NCBI RefSeq assembly: GCF_014268445.2
Contig: NZ_CP077089.1
Location: forward strand, 734,501 to 798,500
DNA from: Pseudomonas tensinigenes
Lineage (GTDB): Bacteria > Pseudomonadota > Gammaproteobacteria > Pseudomonadales > Pseudomonadaceae
Direction: 5' to 3'
Length of the DNA stretch: 64,000 nucleotides
This document shows, one piece after another, positions 1 through 9,849 of the stretch. Made by a program: the position numbers and the translations under genes. The notes beneath the pieces were generated by a model. The model did not search any database and was not told the DNA's origin. It was given only the letters and a program-made list of their open reading frames with translations. Each line of letters opens with the position of its first letter. Position 1 is the first letter of the stretch.

Positions 1-3000
1 AGGAAGTACACATGCGGCTCGGGTTCCTTGAGCACGCGCGGGTTCTCGCGGGCAGCCTTGAGCAGCAGTTCCTTGACCAGATCCAGATCCGAGCCGTAAT
101 CGACACCGAGCTTCAGCGTCACGCGGGTGATGGTGTCGGTCAGCGACCAGTTGATCAATTGCCCGGTAATAAACGTCTTGTTCGGGACAATGATGTCCTT
201 GCGGTCGAAGTCGGTGATGGTCGTGGCACGGATGCGGATCTTGCTCACCGTGCCCGACAGGTTGCCGATGGTGATGGTGTCACCGATCCGTACCGGACGT
301 TCGAAGAGGATCATGATGCCGGAGATGAAGTTCGCAAAGATCTCCTGCATGCCGAAACCGAGGCCGACCGACAGCGCCGCCACCAGCCATTGCAACTTGT
401 CCCAGCTGACGCCGAGGGTCGACAGGGTCGAGACGAAACCGACACCGGCGATCACGTAGGACAGCAACGTCGTGGTCGCATAAGCGCTGCCCTGGGCCAG
501 ATTGAGCTTGGACAGCACAAACACTTCCAGCAGGCCGGGCAAGTTGCGCGCGAGGGCGAAGGTAATGCCGATGATGATCAGTGCGCCGAGCATGTCGCCG
601 ATGCTGATCGGCACCATGCTCATGTTGGCGCCGGTGCCGCTGGTGTATTCGTAGAGGGTGATGTTGTCGAGGTACGAGAACACCGATATCAGGTCCGACC
701 AGACCCAGTACAGCGCGGCGATGAAACCGCCGAGCAGGGCCAGACGGATCAGGCGCAGGGACTGTTCGTTGACCTTTTCGATGTCCAGAGTCGGCTCTTC
801 GATCACCGCTTCGCCATCGCCAGCCTCTTTCGCTGCCTGACGTTTAGCCAGAGCGCGCTGGTAGGCCAGACGTCGCGCGGCGACGCTCAGGCCGCGAACG
901 AATGTTGCTTCGATGACCAGCCAGAACATCAGCAGGTACAGGGTGTTGATCAGACGGTCGCTGAGTTTCAGCGCGGTGTAGTAGTAGCCGAAACATACCG
1001 CGACAAAAAGCGCGATCGGCAGCAGGGTGAACATCACGCCGACGGCCTTGCGGAACAGCGAGGCGTTTTCGTGGGCCGGGCTGCTGATCAGCAAGCGACT
1101 GAGCAGCCATGCCATCAACGCGTAGCAGGTCAGCACCACTGGCATGCCGAGGACGTCGTCGGCGAGCGCCGCCGGTTGTAATTCGGCGACCGCCACCACG
1201 GCCACCAGCGCCATGACCACCAGCCCGAGCCGGCGTACCCAGCCCTGAAGGAATTCGACCTGGGGTTTTTCCCAGCGGAAGTGCAATTCGGCCACACCGC
1301 CGGGCGCGAGGATTCGATAGGCGGTGTAGAACACCAGCCATGCCTGCCCCATCTGCAGGAGCGCTGCGCCCATGTTGGCATTCTGGCCGCGCGCGTCGAT
1401 CTGCAAGGCCAGCCCGCACAAGGCGAGGCCCAGCGCCACCGGCATCGCCAGCAGAATATTGATCAGAATGGCCTGCGGTGTGTGCCACTGGCTGTCGCGC
1501 TTGAAATGGCCGATGTCCTGGTGAACCTTGTTCAGGCGACCGTAGAGACTTTTGCGGCGCCACAGCAGTGCGCCGATCAGCAATGCCAGAGGCAGAAACA
1601 GCAAGGGGCGCTGGGTCAGGCCGTCGGTCAGCTCGCTCAGGCTGGAGGCCCACGGCAGTGTATCGACCTGGCGTTTCAGCCGCTCCGGTACACCCCGCAT
1701 CCACTCCAGATCCAGCGGCTTGTTGCTGGGAATCCAGAACATTTGCTCATCGAGGGTCGCACGCAGGCTCTGCGCGGTGCTCAGCAGTTGTTTCTGGTTG
1801 AGTTGCAGGGTGATCGATTCGTTGAGCATCGAGCTCAGTTCGCGGTTCAGGCGCTCCAGCAGATCAACGCGTGTGTTGGCCAGATCCAGCAGGCTTTTGC
1901 GCAACTGCGGGGTGACTTGTTCCGGCGGCTGAGTGGCCAGCAGGGTGTCGACATAGGACGCCGGATTGCTCAACAGTTCACGCTGCTGGCTGACGTCGAA
2001 CTGATACAGGCGAATGTCGGCGATCTGATCCGCCAGATCACGATCGACCTTGAGTCGTGGCAGAGCTTGCTTCTGTTTGTAGAGAATCTTCGACAGCAGC
2101 AGGCTGCCCTTGAGCACGTTGATCTGCTCATCGAGGGCGGCATCGCTCTGGGTCAGGGTGTCGAGTTGCTGCTTGGTCTGCAGGTTCTGCTGGGTGACTT
2201 CGTTGAGGCGGTCGGTGCTTTTGAGCAGATAGTCCGAAAGCTTGAGGTTGGCTGAACTCTCAGTGGCGAGCAAGCTGCTGCTGCCGGCCTTCTGCGCCTC
2301 GATCGACTGCTGGGTCACGGTTTCCTGCGACTGCGCCAGACGCTTCTGATTGATCAGCGTCTGCAGTTCCTGAATCTCGCGGTCGAGGCGGTCGGATTTC
2401 TCCGAGAGCAGGTCATGCTGGGCGTTGCCCAGATCCTGCAACTGGCTGTTGCCGGCCAACTCCTGGCGGCGCAAAGGGATCAGCGCGTTCAGCGCTGCCA
2501 GTTCCGCGTTCAACTGATCGCGTTGCTCGTTGCTGACAGTCTTGCCGGCGTCCTTGCCGGACTTGAGGATGTTGTTGATCTGCTGGATGCGCGTCTGGCT
2601 GGCGGAAATTTCCGCTTGGGCGCGCTCGGGACGGGTCTGGGCAGTGATGATCAGACTGTTGGCGTCGGCCAGCGCTTTTTGCAGATCGCTTTGCTGGGTC
2701 GAGCGATCCGTCAGGATCTGCTCCAGCTGCTGGATCGACTCCTTGGGAAAACGCTGTGCCACCGGCACGACCGCCGTGGCCTTTAGGCGCGTCAGTTCGC
2801 GAGTGTTTTCGATCGTCTGCTTCGGCGCCGTGGCCAGCTGCTGTTTGAGGTCGATCAGCTTTTGTGCGTAATCACGCTGATTGTTCAGCTGAGTCAGCGT
2901 GCTCTGCAGGGTGGTTTGCAGGGCCTTTTTATCGGCATCCGGCAGTTTGCTGTCGGCGAGCTTGTCGAGGCTGGCCTGCACGGCGTCGCTGGACGGCGGT

Positions 3001-3077
3001 TCGGCGGCGTACAGCGGGCCGACAGTAAGACTCAGGCCCAGCAGGGCCGCGGCGAAAAAGGAGCGCAGGGTAGGCAT
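1..3077 (-). CDS. mscK: Mechanosensitive channel MscK/KefA (3' end outside window)
   Basis: Inner-membrane mechanosensitive channel of the large MscS family (MscK/KefA), which releases K+ and other solutes on osmotic downshift. About 1025 codons are visible and the C-terminus lies beyond the left edge. An N-terminal signal peptide (MPTLRSFFAAALLGLSL...) is followed by a long glutamine-rich coiled-coil periplasmic domain up to about residue 480. A multi-helix membrane region follows. The MscS pore and beta domain begin near residue 900, with LGFGMQEIFANFISG, then FERPVRIGDTITIGN. The start ATG lies 34 bases after the antiporter stop, so the two are probably co-transcribed and both concern K+ or osmotic balance. 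The truncation is only the window edge. Family call is firm; ion preference is inferred. Confidence 0.93.
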   Translation of the reverse strand, partial: MPTLRSFFAAALLGLSLTVGPLYAAEPPSSDAVQASLDKLADSKLPDADKKALQTTLQSTLTQLNNQRDYAQKLIDLKQQLATAPKQTIENTRELTRLKATAVVPVAQRFPKESIQQLEQILTDRSTQQSDLQKALADANSLIITAQTRPERAQAEISASQTRIQQINNILKSGKDAGKTVSNEQRDQLNAELAALNALIPLRRQELAGNSQLQDLGNAQHDLLSEKSDRLDREIQELQTLINQKRLAQSQETVTQQSIEAQKAGSSSLLATESSANLKLSDYLLKSTDRLNEVTQQNLQTKQQLDTLTQSDAALDEQINVLKGSLLLSKILYKQKQALPRLKVDRDLADQIADIRLYQFDVSQQRELLSNPASYVDTLLATQPPEQVTPQLRKSLLDLANTRVDLLERLNRELSSMLNESITLQLNQKQLLSTAQSLRATLDEQMFWIPSNKPLDLEWMRGVPERLKRQVDTLPWASSLSELTDGLTQRPLLFLPLALLIGALLWRRKSLYGRLNKVHQDIGHFKRDSQWHTPQAILINILLAMPVALGLALCGLALQIDARGQNANMGAALLQMGQAWLVFYTAYRILAPGGVAELHFRWEKPQVEFLQGWVRRLGLVVMALVAVVAVAELQPAALADDVLGMPVVLTCYALMAWLLSRLLISSPAHENASLFRKAVGVMFTLLPIALFVAVCFGYYYTALKLSDRLINTLYLLMFWLVIEATFVRGLSVAARRLAYQRALAKRQAAKEAGDGEAVIEEPTLDIEKVNEQSLRLIRLALLGGFIAALYWVWSDLISVFSYLDNITLYEYTSGTGANMSMVPISIGDMLGALIIIGITFALARNLPGLLEVFVLSKLNLAQGSAYATTTLLSYVIAGVGFVSTLSTLGVSWDKLQWLVAALSVGLGFGMQEIFANFISGIMILFERPVRIGDTITIGNLSGTVSKIRIRATTITDFDRKDIIVPNKTFITGQLINWSLTDTITRVTLKLGVDYGSDLDLVKELLLKAARENPRVLKEPEPHVYF

Positions 3078-3111
3078 AGAGACCGGTCAAGCAAGTGAGA
3101 GTGGACGCAGT

Positions 3112-4854
3112 TTAGAGGAAGAGCCCGGGGCCCGGGCGACTTCCTTCGGGGAATCTGACGCCCACTTTGCCGATCTTGTTCCCGTCCATGACCGCAACCG
3201 TCCAGTGGGTGTTGTTCCATTCCACCTGGTCACCGACGATGGGCGCACCACCGACTTTCTGCGCGATGAAGGCGCCCAGGGTCATGTCCGGATCAATACC
3301 CTCGGCCGGCAGGCCATAGAGTGCGGCAACCGCTTTAAGCTGGGCATCTCCTTCGAGTACGAAATCGCCGAAGAAACGCAGATCGAGGCCACGTTGCGGC
3401 GCCTGGCTGAACAGTTTTCCGAGGGCGCCGAGGTTGTGTTCATGGCCGATAACACACAGTAAATCATCGACTTCCAGCACCGTACTACCCGACGGATGGA
3501 GCAGTTGCTGGCCACGAAACAGTGCGGCGATACGTGTGCCTTCGGGCATTTTCAGTTCGCGCAGGGGCGAACCGATGCACCATTTCTCTGCGCCGAGCTT
3601 ATAAACGAACAGCTCCCATTCGCTGGTGACGTGGACTTCCAGCGCCGCGCGGGAAATCGGCGCGGGCTCTGGCGGTACCGTCACCTTCAACAGCTTGGCC
3701 ACCCACGGCAGGCTCGTGCCCTGCACCAGCAGCGACACCAGCACGATGAAGAACGCGAGGTTGAAGTACAGCTGCGCATTCGGCAGCCCGGCCATCAGCG
3801 GGAACACCGCGAGAATGATCGGCACCGCACCGCGCAGGCCGACCCAGGAAATAAAGGCTTTTTCGCGGCCATGGAAGGCCTTGAACGGCAGCAGGCCGAC
3901 CATCACCGACAGTGGCCGCGCAAACAGAATCATCCACAGTGCCAGACCGAGAGCGGGCAGGGCGATCGGCAGCAAATCATGCGGCGTTACCAGCAAACCC
4001 AGCACAAGGAACATGCCGATCTGCGCCAGCCATGCCATGCCGTCGAGCATGTGCAGAATGCCGTGGCGACTGCGCACCGGGCGGTTGCCGATCACCAGAC
4101 CGCACAGATAAACCGCGAGGAAGCCGCTGCCATGCAGGGCGTTGGTCAGGGCGAATACCACCAGACCGCCAGCGATCACCAGAATCGGATACAGGCCGGC
4201 GGCCAGATTGATCCGGTTGACCAGTTGCAACATCAGCCAGCCGCCACCGAGACCGATCACGCCGCCGATGCCGAACTCGCGGATCAGGTGGGTCAACAGG
4301 CTCCAGTGCAGGCCGGTCTGGCCGCTGGCGAGCATGTCGATCAGGGTCACGGTGAGAAACACCGCCATCGGGTCGTTGCTGCCGGATTCGATTTCAAGAG
4401 TCGCGGTGACCCGTTCGTTCAGGCCTTTGCCGCCGAGCAGCGAGAACACCGCTGCGGCGTCCGTCGAGCCGACGATGGCGCCGATCAGCAAGCCCTGGAT
4501 GAGGTTCAGATCGAACAGCCACGCGGCGGCCATGCCGGTCAGCCCGGTGGTGATCAACACCCCAACCGTGGCCAGCGATAGCGCTGGCCATAACGCCACG
4601 CGGAAACTCGACACCCGCGTGCGCAAACCGCCGTCGAGGAGGATCACCGCCAGTGCGAGGTTGCCGACCAGATAGGCCGTCGGGTAGTTATCGAAAATGA
4701 TCCCGCCGCCATCGACCCCGGCGGCCATGCCGACAGCGAGGATGATGACCAGAATCGGGATGCCGAGACGGGAAGAAAGTGAGCTGACGAGAATGCTTGC
4801 GCCTACCAGCAACGCGCCGATCAAGAACAGGCTGTTGATGGTCGTCGCATTCAA
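3112..4854 (-). CDS. cvrA: K+/H+ antiporter, CvrA/NhaP2 type (CPA1 family)
   Basis: Inner-membrane monovalent cation/proton antiporter of 580 residues. The first ~390 residues are a chain of hydrophobic helices with the CPA1 signatures [10 protein letters not shown] (131-140) and ESGSNDP (156-162), which carry the conserved ion-binding acidic residues. The cytoplasmic tail from about residue 400 looks like a TrkA-C domain plus a CorC/HlyC-type transporter-associated domain, as in NhaP2/CvrA, a regulator of cytoplasmic K+. The start is a TTG with CTGGAG eight bases upstream; the only nearby ATG is one base out of frame. mscK follows after 34 bases on the same strand. K+ rather than Na+ specificity is inferred from the tail architecture and the mscK neighbour. 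Confidence 0.88.
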   Translation of the reverse strand: MNATTINSLFLIGALLVGASILVSSLSSRLGIPILVIILAVGMAAGVDGGGIIFDNYPTAYLVGNLALAVILLDGGLRTRVSSFRVALWPALSLATVGVLITTGLTGMAAAWLFDLNLIQGLLIGAIVGSTDAAAVFSLLGGKGLNERVTATLEIESGSNDPMAVFLTVTLIDMLASGQTGLHWSLLTHLIREFGIGGVIGLGGGWLMLQLVNRINLAAGLYPILVIAGGLVVFALTNALHGSGFLAVYLCGLVIGNRPVRSRHGILHMLDGMAWLAQIGMFLVLGLLVTPHDLLPIALPALGLALWMILFARPLSVMVGLLPFKAFHGREKAFISWVGLRGAVPIILAVFPLMAGLPNAQLYFNLAFFIVLVSLLVQGTSLPWVAKLLKVTVPPEPAPISRAALEVHVTSEWELFVYKLGAEKWCIGSPLRELKMPEGTRIAALFRGQQLLHPSGSTVLEVDDLLCVIGHEHNLGALGKLFSQAPQRGLDLRFFGDFVLEGDAQLKAVAALYGLPAEGIDPDMTLGAFIAQKVGGAPIVGDQVEWNNTHWTVAVMDGNKIGKVGVRFPEGSRPGPGLFL

Positions 4855-5177
4855 AGGCAGTACTCCAGAAGCGTAAAGACGGGCACAAACTGACCATGCA
4901 GTCTGCGTGCCAGCGATTCTAACCTGTTGAAATGTGATGCTGTCAAAAAGGTTTTTACGTTGGGGGATTCGAGGTTTGGGTTCGGCTGGCGATTGCTGCC
5001 CTCACCCTAGCCCTCTCCCAGGGGGAGAGGGGACTGATCGCGGTGTTTGTGCGAGGTACGCTGACTTGCAATATCGAGCCGAACTCAAAATCTGAAAGGC
5101 CCCCAATCTGCTCCCTTTCCCCCTCTCCCTCTGGGAGAGGGCTGGGGTGAGGGTGCTTTTGATCTTGATCTACTAAA
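4855..5177. other. Intergenic region holding a repeat element, no gene seen
   Basis: This 323-base gap separates the 5' end of the antiporter gene from the 3' end of a chemoreceptor gene. About half is the inverted-ended repeat at 4999-5154. The rest should contain the antiporter promoter (minus strand, near 4870-4960), but I see no strong -35/-10 pair. No convincing ORF is present. Confidence 0.6.
4999..5154. repeat. Inverted-ended intergenic repeat (CCCTCACCC family), copy 1
   Basis: The left end reads CCCTCACCCTAGCCCTCTCC and runs into GGGGAGAGG; the right end is its reverse complement (GGGAGAGGGCTGGGGTGAGG). The core starts GGGGACTGATCG and contains GTACGCTGACTTGCAA. The same architecture recurs at 9667-9843 and 22111-22583, so this is a dispersed non-coding element in this genome. 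Confidence 0.85.
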
Positions 5178-6803
5178 TTAAAGGCTGAACCGCCCAACCA
5201 TGTTGTTCAGATCCAGCGCCAACCGCGACAGTTCATTACTCGCCGCACTGGTCTGATTCGCGCCCGTCGCCGATTGCACCGACAAATCACGAATATTCAC
5301 CAGATTGCGATCCACTTCCCGCGCCACTTGCGCCTGCTCTTCGGCGGCGCTGGCGATCACCAGGTTGCGCTCGTTGATTTCGACGATGGCGGTGTTGATG
5401 GTGTCCAGCGACATGCCGGCACCACGGGCGATGTTCAGGGTCGACTCGGCGCGCTCGGTGCTGTTGCGCATCGAATCCACGGCGTGTTCGGTGCCGCTCT
5501 GAATGCTGCCGATCATCCGCTCGATTTCGCTGGTCGACTGCTGGGTGCGGTGCGCCAGGGCACGTACTTCGTCTGCTACCACGGCAAAACCACGACCGGC
5601 TTCACCGGCGCGTGCCGCTTCAATCGCTGCGTTCAGTGCCAGCAGGTTGGTCTGATCGGCCAGACCACGAATCACGTCGAGCACCTTGCCGATGTCACGG
5701 GATTCATTAGCCAGATCACCGATCAGAGACGCTGTGCTCTGCACATCGGCGCTCATGCGTTCGATCGCGCTAACGGTTTCCTGCACCAGATCACGCCCGT
5801 CACCGGCGGAAGTGGTGGCGTTTTTCGAGGCTTCCGAAGTGCTCACGGCGTTGCGCGCGACTTCTTCCACGGCGCTCGTCATTTCATTGACCGCAGTGGC
5901 CGCCTGTTCGATTTCATTGTTCTGCTGAGTCAGGCCGCGCGCGCTTTCGTCGGTGACGCTGTTCAGTTCTTCAGCCGCCGAAGCCAATTGAGTGGCCGAG
6001 CCGGAAATACGCTGCAGGGTGTCACGCAGCTTCGATTGCATCTTGGCCATGGCCGCGAGCAGACGTCCTGCCTCGTCTTCACCGTCAACGTGGATCGGCT
6101 GGGTCAGGTTGCCTTCGGCGATGGTTTCCGCAGCTTCCAATGCTTTGGAGATCGGCTTGGTGATGCTCACAGTCAGCAGCCAGGCAAAGAGGAACGTCAG
6201 GCCAGTGGCGATCACCAACAGCGTAACCACAAGGTTGAAAGACATCGAAAACTGCTCGCTCGCGCCTTTATCCGTCTCGGCGATTTGCTGAGTGTTGATC
6301 TCCAGCAAACGCGCCAGGGCGGTGTTCACCGCTTCCGAGTTGCTCAGCAAGTCCGAGTTGAGCATTTGCCGCAGTTCATCAATCTGATTGTTGCGCGACA
6401 GGGTTTTCATCCGGTCTTCAAGCTGGCGGTACTGCGCGAGCAACTGCACGTATTGATCGTAAGCCGCACGTTCTTGCGGGCCGTCGATCAACGGTTCGTA
6501 GGCGCGCTGGGCGTCGGCGATCTGCTTGTTGCGCAACTCGAACAGTTCGACAGTCTTTTGTTGAACGTCCGGTTCACGGTTGATCAGCAACCGATACGAC
6601 AAAACGCGCAGGCGCAGGGTCAGTTGGGTGAATTCGTCGAGGGCTTTGATGGAAGGCACGCTGGCCGTGGCGATGTCTTCGCCTGCTGCGCGGATTTTGC
6701 TCATCTGATTCAGCGCGAACACGCCGAGAATCAGCATCAGGCCGCCGATCAGGGCGAAACCGGTAAACGCCCGTGGGGCGATATTCATATTGCGGAGGGA
6801 CAT
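5178..6803 (-). CDS. Methyl-accepting chemotaxis protein, four-helix-bundle sensor type
   Basis: Transmembrane chemoreceptor of 541 residues that would pass a periplasmic signal to CheA/CheW. It has TM1 at about 8-30, an alpha-helical 4HB-like sensor domain to about 185, TM2, a HAMP domain (~210-263) and a long cytoplasmic hairpin. The hairpin carries the classical tip sequence [20 protein letters not shown] near residue 390. There is no CheR-binding pentapeptide; the protein ends GRFSL. I chose the ATG at 6803 ([13 protein letters not shown]), a typical receptor N-terminus; an in-frame ATG at 6833 would add ten atypical residues. A flagellar sigma-28-like promoter lies upstream at 6861-6887. 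The ligand cannot be read from the sequence. Confidence 0.93.
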   Translation of the reverse strand: MSLRNMNIAPRAFTGFALIGGLMLILGVFALNQMSKIRAAGEDIATASVPSIKALDEFTQLTLRLRVLSYRLLINREPDVQQKTVELFELRNKQIADAQRAYEPLIDGPQERAAYDQYVQLLAQYRQLEDRMKTLSRNNQIDELRQMLNSDLLSNSEAVNTALARLLEINTQQIAETDKGASEQFSMSFNLVVTLLVIATGLTFLFAWLLTVSITKPISKALEAAETIAEGNLTQPIHVDGEDEAGRLLAAMAKMQSKLRDTLQRISGSATQLASAAEELNSVTDESARGLTQQNNEIEQAATAVNEMTSAVEEVARNAVSTSEASKNATTSAGDGRDLVQETVSAIERMSADVQSTASLIGDLANESRDIGKVLDVIRGLADQTNLLALNAAIEAARAGEAGRGFAVVADEVRALAHRTQQSTSEIERMIGSIQSGTEHAVDSMRNSTERAESTLNIARGAGMSLDTINTAIVEINERNLVIASAAEEQAQVAREVDRNLVNIRDLSVQSATGANQTSAASNELSRLALDLNNMVGRFSL

Positions 6804-6860
6804 GGGCGGATACCAAGAGAGGGCCGCTTCCATGCGGGCTGAGACTGCTGTATGGATGAC

Positions 6861-6887
6861 TTATCGGTCATACGACTAAAGTCTTGA
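6861..6887 (-). promoter_or_regulatory. Candidate sigma-28 (FliA) promoter for the chemoreceptor gene
   Basis: On the minus strand, TCAAG (6887-6883) and ACCGATAA (6868-6861) are separated by 14 bases. This matches the flagellar sigma-28 pattern (TCAAG/TAAAG, 14 bases, GCCGATAA) with one mismatch. It sits 58 bases before the chosen ATG, as expected for a motility-regulon receptor. Confidence 0.6.
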
Positions 6888-7081
6888 GGCACTGTGCGTA
6901 TTTGTCGCAGAAGGGCTTGGGCGACGAAGTGCAGGAACCAGATCGGCAGATCACAGTCTTTAAAACTCGCAGGAACGGTCGGCCGCCAGGAAAATCAAGG
7001 CTTTGCGCCGGTTTAACCCTGGCATCCGTGATGACTTTTCTTTATCGTACGCGCCCTTTGAAAAACGCTTGGAAGATCAAA

Positions 7082-7312
7082 ATGTTGGAAGCATCCCTCA
7101 GCCAATTGGAACAGCTCGTCAGCGACCTGGTGCAACAGAACCAGACCCTCGCGCAAACCAACCAGACCCTGTCCACGGAACTGGCCCAGGCCAAGGATGA
7201 AAACGAAAGCCTGCAACTGAACCTGATGGAGCAGGAAGAAAAGCACGGCGCCACTGCTGCACGCATTCAGGCACTGGTTGATCGCGTCAACGCCGGTCCT
7301 GTCAGCGCATGA
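7082..7312 (+). CDS. Small coiled-coil protein, ZapB-like/TIGR02449-like
   Basis: A 76-residue acidic, glutamine-rich protein, nearly all predicted coiled coil (heptads such as LEQLVSDLVQQNQTLAQTNQ). It resembles the small coiled-coil partner (TIGR02449/ZapB-like) found immediately upstream of zapA in gammaproteobacteria. Its stop overlaps the downstream zapA-like start by four bases (ATGA), which implies translational coupling and a joint role at the division ring. The ATG at 7082 begins the coiled coil; the open frame extends upstream but is not protein-like. As I remember the canonical Pseudomonas protein at the zapA-6S RNA locus, this one differs, so it may be a paralogue. Confidence 0.7.
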   Translation: MLEASLSQLEQLVSDLVQQNQTLAQTNQTLSTELAQAKDENESLQLNLMEQEEKHGATAARIQALVDRVNAGPVSA

Positions 7313-7611
7313 ACCACCACACAGCAGGGGTAAAAGTCGTCTCCATTCTCGGGGAGGACTATTCGATCAAGGCACCGGCCGGGGAAGAACAGACCCTGCT
7401 GGACGCGGCCATGATGCTCAAGGCTGCGCTGGACGACACCAAACGCAAATACCCGACGCTGATCGGTGATCGCTTGCTGGTGTTGGCGGCGATGAATCTG
7501 TGCTCGCAGCAGATCGAAATGAAGAAGCAACACCAGGAAGAACTCGACCGTTACCAAGAGCAAGTCAGCGCCACGGTCGACACCATCGCCAAGACCATTA
7601 ACCAGGGTTAA
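7309..7611 (+). CDS. ZapA-like cell division protein
   Basis: A 100-residue protein with the ZapA architecture: an N-terminal beta hairpin (VKVVSILGEDYSIKAP), a first helix ending in DRLLVLAAMNLCSQQI, and a C-terminal coiled coil. ZapA proteins bind FtsZ and stabilise Z-ring protofilaments at mid-cell. It is coupled to the small coiled-coil gene upstream by a four-base overlap. Unlike the usual Pseudomonas zapA locus, it is followed by a chemoreceptor gene after 99 bases rather than by 6S RNA and the 5-formyltetrahydrofolate cyclo-ligase gene. It is therefore probably a second, divergent zapA. The family call is good; the division role is inferred. Confidence 0.8.
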   Translation: MNHHTAGVKVVSILGEDYSIKAPAGEEQTLLDAAMMLKAALDDTKRKYPTLIGDRLLVLAAMNLCSQQIEMKKQHQEELDRYQEQVSATVDTIAKTINQG

Positions 7612-7626
7612 TGGAGCTGCGCACAA

Positions 7627-7701
7627 CCAAAGAATAGATTGTCGACTGAGTTGTATACAATCGGCACGGCTGTTGCATTGTTTCGGCCACTTATTCTTTG
7701 G
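7627..7701 (+). promoter_or_regulatory. Long-range inverted repeat overlapping a chemoreceptor ribosome-binding site
   Basis: CCAAAGAATA (7627-7636) and TATTCTTTGG (7692-7701) are perfect 10-base arms separated by 55 bases. The right arm runs into the GGGG purine stretch (7700-7704) just before the ATG at 7711. Base pairing in the transcript could hide the ribosome-binding site. The palindrome TTGTATACAA lies inside at 7651-7660. No T-tract follows, so this is not a plain terminator. Confidence 0.4.
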
Positions 7702-7710
7702 GGGTGCTCC

Positions 7711-9648
7711 ATGCAGTTGTGGCGACGCAGTATTCAATGGCAGCTGATTCTCAGCATGGGCACGGCCCTGCTGATCAGCATCCTGATCGTGGTTGGCATT
7801 TATACCCTGGTGGTCAACCGCCTCGCCCAGAGCTATCTGGTCGAACAAGCCCTGCCGTCGAGCATCGAAGCGACGCGTAACGATATCGAACGCATCCTTG
7901 TGCAACCGCTGACGGCGGCCAAGGATATTGCCAGCAACACAATGGTCCGCGACTGGCTCGCTACTGGCGAAGACAGCAGCAAAACGGCGGGCTTCGCGCA
8001 GTATCTGGAAGGCATCCGCGCCGAACATAAAGCCTTTACCGCTTTGATCATCGGCACCGAATCCAATCATTACATCACCGAAAAAGGCCTGGATCGCACC
8101 CTCAGCCGTTCAAAACCGGCTGACGCGTGGTTCTATTCCTTCCTCGACAGCAATCAGCCGCGCACTCTCAATATCGACAACGACGGCGCCACCGGAGAAC
8201 TGGCGCTGTTCATCGATCTGAAGGTCGAGCAGGCCGGCAAAGTCGTCGGTGTGGCCGGGCTCGGTTTGAGCATGAAAGAGCTGTCGGAGCTGATTCACAA
8301 CTTCAGCTTTGGCGAGCGCGGCAAGGTCTATCTTGTGCGTTCCGACGGTTTGATCCAGGTGCATCCCGAGGCGCAGTTCAGCGGCAAACGCACCTTGAGC
8401 GAGCAGATCGGCGCCAATGCAGCGCAGGCCGTCATGGGCCAGAAAACGGCGATCAGCAGCAGCTTCCAGAGGGATGGCGAAGATTTCCTCGCCTTCAGCC
8501 TGCCGTTGCGTGATCTGGGCTGGACTCTGGTGGCCGAAGTGCCGCAATCGCAGATCTACGCCGAAGCCCGTAAAGCGATGTGGATGAGCGGCGGCATTGG
8601 TCTGGCCGTGGCACTGGTGTGCCTCGCGTTGGTGGTGTGGCTGGCGCAAGGTTTGGTGCGGCCGATTCGCCAAGTAACAGCTGCATTGGTAGCAATCGGT
8701 AGCGGTGGGGGAGATTTGACCCACCGGTTAGATTCCAGTCGCGCCGATGAGTTGGGCGACCTCGCGCGCGGCTTCAATCGTTTCCTCGACAGCCAGCGCG
8801 GGATGATCGCTGAAGTGCTGACCACCAGCGAGCGTCTGCGTACGGCAGTGGGGCAAGTGGCGAAAGTGGTGGAGAACACCGCAGAGCGCTCGGGTCGTCA
8901 GCAGGAAATGACTGACATGGTCGCGACTGCCGTTCACGAGATGGGTCTGACCGTGCAGGAGATTGCGCAGAACGCTGGTAATGCGGCACTGGCCTCGCAA
9001 ACCGCGCGCGATGAAGCGATGCAGGCGCGGGAAGTGGTCGGTGGCTCGATTCGGCATATTGAAAGCATGTCCGATGAGATTGGCGTTGCGGCGGGGGCAG
9101 TGGGGGAGCTGGCGCATCAAGTGGCGTCGATCGACTCGGTGTTAGCTGTGATTCGCGGGGTGTCCGAGCAGACCAATCTTTTGGCGCTGAACGCGGCGAT
9201 CGAAGCGGCGCGGGCTGGGGATATGGGGCGCGGCTTTGCGGTTGTCGCTGATGAAGTGCGCACCTTGGCGCGACGCACTCAAGCGTCTACTGACGAGATT
9301 CAGCAGATGATCGGTAGCCTCAAGCAAGGTGCGGAAAACGCCGTGTCGTCGATGCGTACCGGCCAGGCGGCGACTGGCACCGGGGTTGAGTCGAGTCAGC
9401 GCACCGGGGCGTCGCTGACGGCGATTACCGGTCAGGTCGAGCGCATCAGCGACATGAACCATCAGGTGGCGACGGCGACGGAAGAGCAGTCGGCGGTGAC
9501 TGAAGAGATCAACCGTAATGTGCAGGGGATTTCTGATCTGGCGCGGGCGACGGCGGGGGAGGTGCGGGCGTGTCGTGAAGACTGCCAGATGTTGCAGAGG
9601 TTGGCGGATGATTTGGCAAGGCAGATGGGTGGGTTCAAGTTGAGTTGA
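7711..9648 (+). CDS. Methyl-accepting chemotaxis protein with periplasmic Cache-type domain
   Basis: Transmembrane chemoreceptor of 645 residues. TM1 lies at about 10-32. A ~250-residue periplasmic region carries double-Cache features ([45 protein letters not shown]). TM2 is near 290-312, then a HAMP domain and the signalling hairpin with [20 protein letters not shown]. Cache receptors typically bind amino acids, organic acids or amines; the ligand is not evident here. The start is the ATG at 7711 after GGGG; an upstream in-frame TTG at 7639 gives no sensible N-terminus. It faces away from the first receptor with the zap-like pair between them. No C-terminal CheR pentapeptide is present. Confidence 0.92.
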   Translation: MQLWRRSIQWQLILSMGTALLISILIVVGIYTLVVNRLAQSYLVEQALPSSIEATRNDIERILVQPLTAAKDIASNTMVRDWLATGEDSSKTAGFAQYLEGIRAEHKAFTALIIGTESNHYITEKGLDRTLSRSKPADAWFYSFLDSNQPRTLNIDNDGATGELALFIDLKVEQAGKVVGVAGLGLSMKELSELIHNFSFGERGKVYLVRSDGLIQVHPEAQFSGKRTLSEQIGANAAQAVMGQKTAISSSFQRDGEDFLAFSLPLRDLGWTLVAEVPQSQIYAEARKAMWMSGGIGLAVALVCLALVVWLAQGLVRPIRQVTAALVAIGSGGGDLTHRLDSSRADELGDLARGFNRFLDSQRGMIAEVLTTSERLRTAVGQVAKVVENTAERSGRQQEMTDMVATAVHEMGLTVQEIAQNAGNAALASQTARDEAMQAREVVGGSIRHIESMSDEIGVAAGAVGELAHQVASIDSVLAVIRGVSEQTNLLALNAAIEAARAGDMGRGFAVVADEVRTLARRTQASTDEIQQMIGSLKQGAENAVSSMRTGQAATGTGVESSQRTGASLTAITGQVERISDMNHQVATATEEQSAVTEEINRNVQGISDLARATAGEVRACREDCQMLQRLADDLARQMGGFKLS

Positions 9649-9666
9649 GTGTTGAGCCAGAAAAGC

Positions 9667-9843
9667 CCCTCACCCTAACCCTCTCCCAGGGGGAGAGGGG
9701 ACTGACCGAGGTGTCTTTCGCTATACATCGACCTGAAAACGCCAGTCGATTATGGATTCGGTGAGCTTCTTTCAGGTCGACGGAGTATTCAAGCATCCCC
9801 CGTTCGGCCCCCTCTCCCTCCGGGAGAGGGCTGGGGTGAGGGT
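9667..9843. repeat. Inverted-ended intergenic repeat (CCCTCACCC family), copy 2
   Basis: Ends are CCCTCACCCTAACCCTCTCC and its near-exact inverse GGGAGAGGGCTGGGGTGAGG. The left core starts GGGGACTGACCGAG, as in the other copies. It fills most of the gap between the converging chemoreceptor and acyl-CoA dehydrogenase genes and may act as a bidirectional transcription end. Confidence 0.85.
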
Positions 9844-9849
9844 GGCGTT

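Noticed and set aside
1..3077. Truncated mscK as a pseudogene
   Set aside because: The frame is intact to the window edge and the break is caused by the window boundary.
7612..7710. 6S RNA gene after the zapA-like gene
   Set aside because: Only 99 bases are available and the single long-range stem does not resemble the ~180-base 6S fold.
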